DNA of 28,587 nucleotides from the NCBI GenBank assembly GCA_019414465.1, contig DXLY01000010.1, forward strand, positions 8,095 to 36,681, read 5' to 3'. This DNA is from Collinsella sp. (GTDB lineage Bacteria; Actinomycetota; Coriobacteriia; Coriobacteriales; Coriobacteriaceae). Every line of letters starts with the position of its first letter. The first letter of the stretch is position 1. The notes beneath the pieces were generated by a model, which did not search any database, was not told where the DNA came from, and saw only the letters and a list, made by a program, of their open reading frames with translations. Of this stretch, positions 6,861 to 13,428 are shown in pieces. The translations under genes were made by a program, and so were the position numbers.

Positions 6861-9800
6861 ATGGACGCCATTAACGATTGGGAAAACCAAGCGCTCACCC
6901 ACAGGAACCGCCTGGCACCCCATGCGTACTTTACGGGTTACGAGACCGCCGATCTCGCTGCAACGTACAGCCGCGAGCTGTCGCGCGGGTTTGTCCAGCT
7001 GTCCGGCTCGTGGCAGTTCCGCCTCTTTGAGGGCCCCGCTGCCGTCTCCAACGAGGAGCTCTCCACGTACGAGCCCGAGTGGGATCACGTGGAGGTTCCG
7101 CACCTGTGGCAGGTAGACGGCTATGGCAACCTTGCCTACACCGACGAGGGCTTCCCGTTCCCGGTGGATCAGCCGTTCGTTCCCTCTGACGATCCCACGG
7201 GCGTGTACCAGCGCATCGTCAACCTTCCCGCCGTGCCTGCCGGCGCTCGCGAGATCATTCGCTTTGACGGCATCGAGAGCTATGGCGAGCTGTACGTCAA
7301 CGGTCAGTTTATCGGCATGACCAAGGGTTCGCGCCTGTCTGCCGAGTTCGACGTGACCGACGCGCTTGTCGAGGGCGACAACCTGTTTGCGGTCAAGGTT
7401 CTGCAGTACAGCGATGGCAGCTATATCGAGGACCAGGACATGTGGTGGGCATCGGGCATCTTCCGCGATGTGTACCTTATGCAGCGTCCCGCCGCGCACC
7501 TGGTCGACTTTAGGTTCCGCACGCACCGCGAGGGCGATACCGCTTTGATTACGCTCGATACGGTGGCCGAGGGCGCTTCCCGCGTCGTGTTTACGCTCAG
7601 CGATGGCGAGAACGTGGTGGCTACGGGCGAGTGCGTCGACGGCCATGCCGAGTGCAGCGTGACCGATGCCCACTTCTGGAATCCCGAGGACCCCTTCCTC
7701 TATGACCTTACGTTTGAGGTCTACGACGGTGACCAGGTCAGCGAGTACGTCCCACATCGCCAGGGTCTTGCCGAGGTGACGGTCGAGGGCAATCATATCT
7801 ACCTCAACGGCACTTACTTTAAGATGCATGGCGTCAACCGCCACGATCACGACGATCACAAGGGCCGCGCCGTGGGCCTCGATCGCATGCGCCGCGACCT
7901 GGAGCTCATGAAGCAGCACAACATCAACGCGGTGCGCACGTCCCACTACGCCAACGACCCGCGCTTTTACGAGCTGTGCGACGAATACGGTATCATGCTG
8001 GTCGCCGAGACCGATATGGAGAGCCATGGCTTCGAGAATATCGGCAATATCGCCCTGGTCACCGACGATCCGGCATGGGAGCCGGCCTACGTCGACCGCA
8101 TCGAGCGCCTGGTGATGCAGGAGCGCAACCACGCCTGCATCATTATGTGGTCGATGGGCAACGAGAGCGGCTATGGCTGCAACATCCGCGCGATGTACGC
8201 CAAGGCTCACGAGCTCGACGGTCGTCCGGTCCACTACGAGGAGGATCGCAACGCCGATACCGTCGACGTTATCTCCACCATGTACTCCCGCGTGTCGCAG
8301 ATGAACGACTTTGGTGAGCATCCATTCCCCAAGCCGCGCATCAACTGCGAGTACGGTCACTCCATGGGCAACGGCCCCGGAGGCCTGTCCGAGTATCAGG
8401 AGGTCTTCGATCGCTGGGATTGCATCCAAGGCCAGTTTATCTGGGAATGGTGCGACCACGGTTTGGCTGCTGTGACCGAGGACGGTGTTGCCTACGATAT
8501 GTATGGTGGCGACAACGGCGATTACCCCAACAACAGCAACTTCTGCATCGATGGCATGGTGTTCCCTTGGCAGCAGCCGAGCCCGGGCCTCACTGAGTAT
8601 GGTCAGGTTATCTGCCCGGTTCGCATGGCCTACGATGCCGAGGCGGGCGAGCTGACCGTCACCAACAAGCGTTGGTTTACCACCCTCGAGGATGTTTGCC
8701 TGTCGGCGGAGACCCTGGTGGACGGCGACGTGGTTTGCCGCAAGACGCTCATGCCCGGTGCGGTTGCCCCCGGCGAGTCCGTCCAGCTTCCGCTGGTGAT
8801 TCGCGAGGTCGCGGTAGGCGAGACCCTACTGACTGTGCGCGCCTACACCATGGCCGCTCACGTCTGGTGCGAGCCGATGTTCCAGCTGGGCGCAAGCCAG
8901 TTTGCCATCGCAAACCATCCGGCGCCAGCCATCGCGGCTCCCACTCGTCCTGAGCTTACGGTCGAGGAGACCGAGCAGGAAATCCGCATTCGCTCCCTCA
9001 ACGGCGAGCTGACCTTCAGCAAGGTAAACGGTACCGTGAGCGAGTGGAAGGCATCCGGCCGCGACGTCATGGCCTCCGGTCCCCAGGTTGGTTTTTGGCA
9101 TCCGCTCGTCGATAACCACGCCCAGGAGTATGACTCACTGTGGAAGGACAACTTCATCGATGTGATGCAGACGTCTACCCGCAAGGTTTCTTGGAAGCAG
9201 GACGGCAATGCGGTCGTCGTTACCGTGAGCCAGCGTATCGCTCCTCCCGTCCGCGCGTTCGGCATGCGCGTCGAGCTTGTCTACACCGTGCTTCCGAGCG
9301 GACGCGTTGACCTCAAGGTTTCCGGCGAGCCCTACGGTGACTATTCGGACATCATCCCGCGCATCGGCATCTCCTTCGAGGTCCCCGGTTGCGATCGCGC
9401 CGTCGAGTGGTATGGCCACGGCCCGGGCGAGAACTATCCGGACTCGCTGCGCGCCAACCCGGTCGGTCATTACCGCACCACGGTCGACGATATGTTCACG
9501 CCCTACGTTATGCCTCAGGACTGCGCCAACCGCGAGGGTACCCGCTGGGTTGCCCTGCGCTCCAGCCACGGCGACGGCGTGCTGGTGACCCGTCCGGCCG
9601 ACGCCGCTTCCAACCCATTCTCGTTCTCGGCATGGCCCTATAGCTGCGAGGCCATCGATAACGCCAAGCACGTCTACGACCTTGTCAAGGGCGACACAGT
9701 TACGGTCAACATCAACGACCAGCTGCTCGGCCTTGGTTCGAACTCTTGGGGTTCCGAGGTGCTCGATTCCTATCGCACCCGTTTTGAGAGCTTCAGCTTT

Positions 9801-9869
9801 GAGGTGTCCCTGCGACCGCTGACGTCTGCCGATCTGGCTCAGGCACTGGCACCCATTAAGGAGGCATAA
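6861..9869 (+). CDS. ebgA: Beta-galactosidase, GH2 family (EbgA/LacZ-like)
   Basis: A 1002-residue glycoside hydrolase family 2 enzyme with no signal peptide, so cytosolic, hydrolysing lactose or related beta-galactosides. Domain order is a jelly-roll sugar-binding domain (about 40-215, with YSDGSYIEDQDMWWASGIFR), an immunoglobulin-like domain, the TIM barrel (about 310-600), a further beta-domain and the Bgal-small-N domain (about 715-985). In the barrel, MHGVNRHDHD, Glu435 of WSMGNESGYG (acid/base) and Glu497 of INCEYGHSMGNG (nucleophile) are visible. The length is close to E. coli EbgA and LacZ. AAGGAG precedes the ATG. It is followed 3 bp later by an EbgC-like gene, which favours the Ebg-type two-subunit enzyme. 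Expression is probably controlled by the divergent LacI-type repressor. Confidence 0.95.
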   Translation: MDAINDWENQALTHRNRLAPHAYFTGYETADLAATYSRELSRGFVQLSGSWQFRLFEGPAAVSNEELSTYEPEWDHVEVPHLWQVDGYGNLAYTDEGFPFPVDQPFVPSDDPTGVYQRIVNLPAVPAGAREIIRFDGIESYGELYVNGQFIGMTKGSRLSAEFDVTDALVEGDNLFAVKVLQYSDGSYIEDQDMWWASGIFRDVYLMQRPAAHLVDFRFRTHREGDTALITLDTVAEGASRVVFTLSDGENVVATGECVDGHAECSVTDAHFWNPEDPFLYDLTFEVYDGDQVSEYVPHRQGLAEVTVEGNHIYLNGTYFKMHGVNRHDHDDHKGRAVGLDRMRRDLELMKQHNINAVRTSHYANDPRFYELCDEYGIMLVAETDMESHGFENIGNIALVTDDPAWEPAYVDRIERLVMQERNHACIIMWSMGNESGYGCNIRAMYAKAHELDGRPVHYEEDRNADTVDVISTMYSRVSQMNDFGEHPFPKPRINCEYGHSMGNGPGGLSEYQEVFDRWDCIQGQFIWEWCDHGLAAVTEDGVAYDMYGGDNGDYPNNSNFCIDGMVFPWQQPSPGLTEYGQVICPVRMAYDAEAGELTVTNKRWFTTLEDVCLSAETLVDGDVVCRKTLMPGAVAPGESVQLPLVIREVAVGETLLTVRAYTMAAHVWCEPMFQLGASQFAIANHPAPAIAAPTRPELTVEETEQEIRIRSLNGELTFSKVNGTVSEWKASGRDVMASGPQVGFWHPLVDNHAQEYDSLWKDNFIDVMQTSTRKVSWKQDGNAVVVTVSQRIAPPVRAFGMRVELVYTVLPSGRVDLKVSGEPYGDYSDIIPRIGISFEVPGCDRAVEWYGHGPGENYPDSLRANPVGHYRTTVDDMFTPYVMPQDCANREGTRWVALRSSHGDGVLVTRPADAASNPFSFSAWPYSCEAIDNAKHVYDLVKGDTVTVNINDQLLGLGSNSWGSEVLDSYRTRFESFSFEVSLRPLTSADLAQALAPIKEA

Positions 9870-9872
9870 GTC

Positions 9873-10328
9873 ATGCATGTCTTTAACTCGCGTGCCGATT
9901 TCGACGCTCAGATGAAGTCCGTCAAGAAGTGGATGCGTACCGGACAGGCGCTCGACGGCGTTTCTGAACTGCAGCACGATGTGGCGTACTCCATCGGCGA
10001 CTCGCTGGTGTATTGGTGGGTGAACGCCCACGAGGCGGCTACCGCCGATCTAGTCGGTCACCGTCGCTACCATGCCGTGCTCGCTCCGCTCGACGGCGAC
10101 CTGACCGTCGAGGTTGCCCCCAAGGGAGGCCTCACCTGCACCTGCGCCTACAGCGATATCGATGATCGCGAGCGCTTTGAGGGTACGGGGGAGACCGTGA
10201 CGATTCCCGCCGGCGGCGTTGCCGTCGTCGAAATTGACGAGGCATACCGTGTCGTGTCCGATGCCACGGATCCCCGCGTCGTGGTGCTGCACGTGACGGT
10301 TGAAGGATATTCCTTCCCCAACAAGTAG
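9873..10328 (+). CDS. ebgC: YhcH/YjgK/YiaL-family protein, EbgC-like subunit
   Basis: A 151-residue beta-barrel protein of the YhcH/YjgK/YiaL (DUF386) family. Visible marks are DGVSELQHDVAYSIG, YWWVNAHEAATADLVGHRRYHAVLAPLDGD with conserved His and Glu positions, the central VTIPAGGVAVVEIDEAY and the C-terminal VVVLHVTVEGY. E. coli EbgC is 149 residues and is required for full activity of EbgA; placement 3 bp after the beta-galactosidase gene supports the same role here. Other family members are linked to sialic acid or sugar-acid metabolism, so a separate anomerase-like role is the alternative. The start is fixed by GGAGG just upstream inside the end of ebgA, so translation is coupled. Confidence 0.87.
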   Translation: MHVFNSRADFDAQMKSVKKWMRTGQALDGVSELQHDVAYSIGDSLVYWWVNAHEAATADLVGHRRYHAVLAPLDGDLTVEVAPKGGLTCTCAYSDIDDRERFEGTGETVTIPAGGVAVVEIDEAYRVVSDATDPRVVVLHVTVEGYSFPNK

Positions 10329-10361
10329 TATTCGTCCACCTGGACGTTTGCTTCGCGCCGT

Positions 10362-10405
10362 TAAGGGGGATGGCTTTGTTGACTCCCTTTTCCCCATTCC
10401 CCTTA
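10362..10405 (+). other. Stem-loop in the ebgC-permease intergenic region
   Basis: TAAGGGGGATGG (10362-10373) can pair with CCATTCCCCTTA (10394-10405): 12 bp with one G-U and a 20-nt loop. It lies between ebgC and the permease, upstream of a terminator-like hairpin. A smaller hairpin, CGTCC/GGACG, lies at 10333-10346. Confidence 0.5.
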
Positions 10406-10414
10406 GCAGGTGCG

Positions 10415-10449
10415 CCGTCCGTGTTTGCACTTGCAGTCCGGACGGTTTT
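10415..10449 (+). terminator. Terminator-like hairpin before the permease gene
   Basis: CCGTCCG (10415-10421) pairs with CGGACGG (10439-10445), followed by TTTTA. It either ends the ebg transcript or acts as an attenuator in the permease leader, as it lies only 33 bp before the permease ATG. Confidence 0.5.
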
Positions 10450-10481
10450 AGATGAGATATAACGGATGATTGGGAGGGCTT

Positions 10482-11945
10482 ATGAGCTCTGAAAAACGAG
10501 GAACGATCGGTTCGTTCGCTCTGCTGGGCATGACGGTTGCCGCCGTGTTCGGTATCAAGAACATCATCAACAACAATGCGGCTATCGGCTTGGCAGCCGC
10601 GCCGTCGTTCTTCTTCGCCACGCTTTTGTACTTTGTCCCCTATACCCTGGTTACCGCCGAGTTCGTCGGCCTTAACAAGGACTCCGAGTCAGGCGTGTAC
10701 GCCTGGGTCAAGACCTCGATGGGTGGTCGCTGGGCGTTCCTGACGGCATTTAGCTACTGGTTCGTTAACCTGTTCTTCTTTGCGTCCGTCCTGCCCAACG
10801 TCATCATCTACGCGAGCTACGTGTTCTTTGGTGCCAACGCCGAGCTTTCGCAGCTGTGGATCACCATTATCGAGATCGTCGTCTTTGCTATCGCCACGTG
10901 GGTTTCGACCAAGGGCGCTAAGTGGATCGGCTCCATTTCCTCCTTCGGTTCGACCGCGGCTCTCGGCCTGACCGCCGTGTTCATCCTGCTGTCCCTGGCT
11001 GCTGCCTTTGGCGGCGTTGAGTTCGCTACGGCTCCTACTCCCGCTAACATGGCTCCCGACATGAGCAACTTCGCAACTGCGTGGGGCTTCTTCGGTACGC
11101 TTGCCTGGATCATCCAGGGCGTTGGCGGCGCTGAGTCCGTCGGCGTGTTCCTTAACGACCTTAAGGGCGGCGTCAAGGCCTTCGTGCGCACCGTCGTTAT
11201 CGCCGGCCTGACCATCGGCCTTCTGTATGCAGGCGCTTCGCTGCTGGTTAACCTGTTCATCCCCGAGGGCGGCGTTGCCATCTCCACCGGCATCTTCGAC
11301 GTGTTCGGCGCTGTCTTTGCCCACTTTGGCATTCCCATGGAAGTGTCTACGCGCGTCATCGGCCTGATCCTACTCGCCGCTACGCTGGGCTCCCTCATGA
11401 TGTGGACCTCCGCTCCCATCAAGGTATTCTTCACCGAGATCCCCAAGGGCGTCTTTGGTAGCAAGATCGTCGAGCTCAACGAGCACGGCATTCCTGCCCG
11501 CGCTGCCTGGCTGCAGTTCGCCATCGTCGTCCCCATCCTGATCATCCCGGCCCTGGGCTCCGGTAACCTCGACGACCTGCTCATGATCGTCACCAACATG
11601 ACGGCTGCCACCGCTCTGCTCCCGCCGCTGCTGATCCTGCTTGCCTACTTTATGTTGCGCAAGAACTTCGACGCTGCTCCCCGTGGCTTCCGCATGGGTT
11701 CGCGCACCTTTGGCCTGGTCATTGCTGCATTCCTGCTTGTGGTCTTCTGCTTCGTGCTTATCTGCGGCACCATTCCGCTCGATCAGCCTCTGTGGCTGAC
11801 ACTGGTCTACAACGTTGGCGGTGTAGTTATCTTCCTGGGCCTTGCCGTGATGTGGTACAACCGCTACATCAACCGCCTGCGCGAGACCGATCCCGAGGCT
11901 GCCGAGAGCGAGCTTCGCCCCTCCGTCCTCGACATGATGGAGTAG
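10482..11945 (+). CDS. APC-superfamily amino-acid permease
   Basis: A 487-residue integral membrane transporter of the amino acid-polyamine-organocation superfamily, with about 12 hydrophobic segments. The first helix carries LLGMTVAAVFGIKNIINNNAAIG, the unwound substrate-binding helix of the fold, followed by FFFATLLYFVPYTLVTAEF. Later segments include WIIQGVGGAESVGVFLNDLKGG (TM6 region) and WLQFAIVVPILIIPAL. The overall pattern resembles YjeM and glutamate/GABA-antiporter-like members, but the substrate cannot be set from sequence alone. The ATG at 10482 is preceded by GGGAGG; a TTG 12 nt upstream is an artefact start. It probably has its own transcription unit because a terminator-like hairpin separates it from ebgC and a strong terminator follows it. 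Confidence 0.9.
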   Translation: MSSEKRGTIGSFALLGMTVAAVFGIKNIINNNAAIGLAAAPSFFFATLLYFVPYTLVTAEFVGLNKDSESGVYAWVKTSMGGRWAFLTAFSYWFVNLFFFASVLPNVIIYASYVFFGANAELSQLWITIIEIVVFAIATWVSTKGAKWIGSISSFGSTAALGLTAVFILLSLAAAFGGVEFATAPTPANMAPDMSNFATAWGFFGTLAWIIQGVGGAESVGVFLNDLKGGVKAFVRTVVIAGLTIGLLYAGASLLVNLFIPEGGVAISTGIFDVFGAVFAHFGIPMEVSTRVIGLILLAATLGSLMMWTSAPIKVFFTEIPKGVFGSKIVELNEHGIPARAAWLQFAIVVPILIIPALGSGNLDDLLMIVTNMTAATALLPPLLILLAYFMLRKNFDAAPRGFRMGSRTFGLVIAAFLLVVFCFVLICGTIPLDQPLWLTLVYNVGGVVIFLGLAVMWYNRYINRLRETDPEAAESELRPSVLDMME

Positions 11946-11992
11946 CGGCTAGGATTAATCTGCGGCTGTGGAATAAATCGATTCCCTTTCCT

Positions 11993-12022
11993 AAGGAGGG
12001 GCCTTACGAGGCCCCTCCTTTT
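11993..12022 (+). terminator. Intrinsic terminator of the permease gene
   Basis: AAGGAGGGGCCT (11993-12004) and AGGCCCCTCCTT (12009-12020) form a perfect 12-bp stem with a TACG loop, followed by T-rich sequence. Confidence 0.95.
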
Positions 12023-12048
12023 GTGTTTTGGGACATGGTTTTGGATCC

Positions 12049-12271
12049 CGTGGTCAAAAAATGCCAAATATGAGTACTGTTGCAAAAGAGGTGTCATATT
12101 TTTCGGCCCGTTCTGAGCGAAAATGGGCTCAAAATCAATTTATCTAACCCCCTTTAAAGGGCGTTTTGACGGCTTTCAACCTCTTCGAATCGCTCAAAGT
12201 AGGCACTTTGCTCTCGATTTTGCTGCTACTAAATTGGTGACAGTACTCATATTTGCCACTTTTTGCCCACG
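12049..12271. mobile_element. MITE-like element with terminal inverted repeats
   Basis: The ends 12049-12080 and 12240-12271 are inverted copies, 32 bp with three mismatches, including the exact 15-bp core AAATATGAGTACTGT. The interior is 159 bp, A+T-rich compared with flanking genes, and has no coding potential; a perfect CCCTTTAAAGGG palindrome lies near its centre (12150-12161). No target-site duplication is obvious. It fills the gap between the permease terminator and the HPr-like gene. A non-autonomous mobile element is the likeliest reading; a large regulatory RNA structure is the alternative. Confidence 0.65.
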
Positions 12272-12367
12272 AGGTGTTCAGAGGAGCTCTCGACAAGCAT
12301 CTAACGCTACAATAACTACCACGTGGCTGGGTTTGCCGGCCGAATGCGCGATGCCGCGGGAGGGGAC

Positions 12368-12616
12368 ATGGTCGAGTTTACAAAGACGATTAAAGATCCG
12401 TTGGGACTGCATGCCCGCCCGGTTGCGCTGCTTTACGACATCATTGCCAAGCATCGTAGCAACGTATCGGTCAGTATCGGCGATCGCCATACCGACGGCC
12501 GCGATGTAATGGGGCTCATGGCTCTCTACGGCGAGTGCGGCGAGGACATCATCTTCCGCGTTTCGGGCGTAGACGAGGCTTCCTGCGTCACGTCGATCAG
12601 AAACCTATCGCTCTAA
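12368..12616 (+). CDS. HPr-family phosphocarrier protein with Asp46
   Basis: An 82-residue protein of the HPr fold. HPr carries phosphate from enzyme I to sugar-specific PTS EIIA proteins. The active-site motif GLHARPVALL places His15 exactly at the canonical position when translation starts at MVEFTK. The regulatory Ser46 of classic HPr (within K-S-I/L-M/F) is replaced by Asp46 in GRDVMGLMALYG, so HPr kinase could not phosphorylate it and the residue may mimic a phosphoserine. The start was chosen because GGAGGGG lies just upstream and the His15 numbering fits; the longer frame from 12323 lacks support. There is no ptsI next to it. TACAAT at 12308-12313 is a possible -10. It may be the main PTS HPr or a regulatory paralogue. 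Confidence 0.88.
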   Translation: MVEFTKTIKDPLGLHARPVALLYDIIAKHRSNVSVSIGDRHTDGRDVMGLMALYGECGEDIIFRVSGVDEASCVTSIRNLSL

Positions 12617-12625
12617 GCGCAACAA

Positions 12626-12654
12626 TGTGACAAAGGGACAGTCCCTTTGTCACA
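12626..12654. repeat. Extragenic palindrome containing GGGACAGTCCC
   Basis: A perfect 29-bp palindrome: arms TGTGACAAAGGGAC (12626-12639) and GTCCCTTTGTCACA (12641-12654) around a single A. It starts 10 bp after the HPr-like stop. No T-tract follows. It belongs with the other GGGAC/GGGGC intergenic palindromes of this window. Confidence 0.75.
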
Positions 12655-12704
12655 TCTGTTTCATATGGGAAACTTTTTCGAAAACTGAATAGGAACCCTT
12701 TCCA

Positions 12705-12758
12705 AAAAGTTAACCACGTGCTAGTTTACTATAGCGAACATAGACGTGGTTAACTTTT
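12705..12758. promoter_or_regulatory. Long inverted repeat in the feoA promoter, candidate metalloregulator site
   Basis: AAAAGTTAACCACGT (12705-12719) and ACGTGGTTAACTTTT (12744-12758) are perfect 15-bp arms 24 bp apart. The spacer holds TTTACTATAGC, a likely -10 region, so a protein bound at both arms would clamp the promoter. The inner 10-mer GTGGTTAACT recurs at 15937-15946, upstream of the FeoB-associated gene. An iron-dependent repressor of the DtxR or Fur type is inferred from the gene content. Confidence 0.6.
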
Positions 12759-12801
12759 GCTGCGTCGATGTTGAGGACGAACCGACGTTAGGAGCTCACT
12801 C

Positions 12802-13044
12802 ATGTCTTGCGGACCGCAGATGCCGGCTATGCCGCTTTCGATGGTAAAAGCGGGCGAAACCGTGCGCGTGTCTCGTGTAAAGGGCAATGAGGATATGAAG
12901 CACCACCTCAAGGACCTCGGCTTTGTCGAGGGCAGTGAGGTTCACGTGGTGAGCTCGAGTGGCGCCAATATCATCGTCACCGTGCTGGGCGCACGCTTTG
13001 GTATCGATACCAAGGTCGCCATGCACATCATGACCGTCGGTTAG
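12802..13044 (+). CDS. feoA: FeoA-family protein (first copy)
   Basis: An 80-residue SH3-like FeoA protein, a small cytosolic partner required for FeoB-driven ferrous-iron uptake. The family pattern is visible as LSMVKAGETVRVSRVKG, HHLKDLGFVEGSEVHVV and the terminal GARFGIDTKVAMHIMTV. The short N-terminal SCGPQMPAMP extension carries a Cys and Met residues not found in the second copy. The start is preceded by AGGAG, 8 nt upstream. It is the first gene of the iron locus, 39 bp before the second feoA. The long dyad at 12705-12758 in its promoter probably provides metal control. Confidence 0.92.
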   Translation: MSCGPQMPAMPLSMVKAGETVRVSRVKGNEDMKHHLKDLGFVEGSEVHVVSSSGANIIVTVLGARFGIDTKVAMHIMTVG

Positions 13045-13083
13045 TTCGCAGCATTTCATAAAAGCTGAAAGGGGGAAAAGAAT

Positions 13084-13305
13084 ATGAAGACGTTGGGTGA
13101 CGTTAAGGTGGGCGAGAGCTCTACCATCGTCAAGCTTCACGGCGAGGGCGCGCTTCGCCGTCACCTTATGGACCTGGGGCTCATCAAGGGCACTTCGTTC
13201 AAGGTCGTTAAGGTTGCACCGCTCGGAGATCCGGTCGAGATCAACGTGCGCGGCTACGAGCTTTCCATCCGCAAGGAGGAGGCTGCCGTCGTCGAGGTCC
13301 AGTAA
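13084..13305 (+). CDS. feoA: FeoA-family protein (second copy)
   Basis: A 73-residue FeoA protein with LGDVKVGESSTIVKLHGEG, RRHLMDLGLIKGTSFKVV, the typical APLGDPVEINVRGYELSIRK and a final EAAVVEV. It fits the canonical FeoA core more closely than the first copy. GAAAGGGGG precedes the ATG. Two feoA genes before feoB is a recurring arrangement in Firmicutes and Coriobacteria; the copies may form a heteromeric complex with FeoB. It is separated from feoB by 123 bp carrying a further dyad, so feoB may also have its own promoter. Confidence 0.94.
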   Translation: MKTLGDVKVGESSTIVKLHGEGALRRHLMDLGLIKGTSFKVVKVAPLGDPVEINVRGYELSIRKEEAAVVEVQ

Positions 13306-13333
13306 GGGCCCGCGGCAACTATTTATGCAGATA

Positions 13334-13353
13334 AAGTTAGGTTTTTCTAACTT
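13334..13353. promoter_or_regulatory. DtxR/MntR-like dyad upstream of feoB
   Basis: AAGTTAG (13334-13340) and CTAACTT (13347-13353) around GTTTTT. The TTAG-N6-CTAA core resembles the known DtxR/IdeR box TTAGGTTAG-CTAACCTAA, so iron-dependent repression of feoB is likely. A separate weak hairpin, CCCGTGC/GCGCGGG, lies closer to the feoB start. Confidence 0.55.
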
Positions 13354-13428
13354 AAATTTGCAATGTTGAAGCACATTATCCAGCCCGTGCGGAGAAAGCA
13401 GCGCGGGCACACAAGGAAGAAGGATTGA

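Noticed and set aside
10329..10481. T-box leader of the amino-acid permease
   Set aside because: Only a weak GGTGCGCCG-like match is present; the AGGGTGGNACCGCG element and a recognisable specifier stem are missing.
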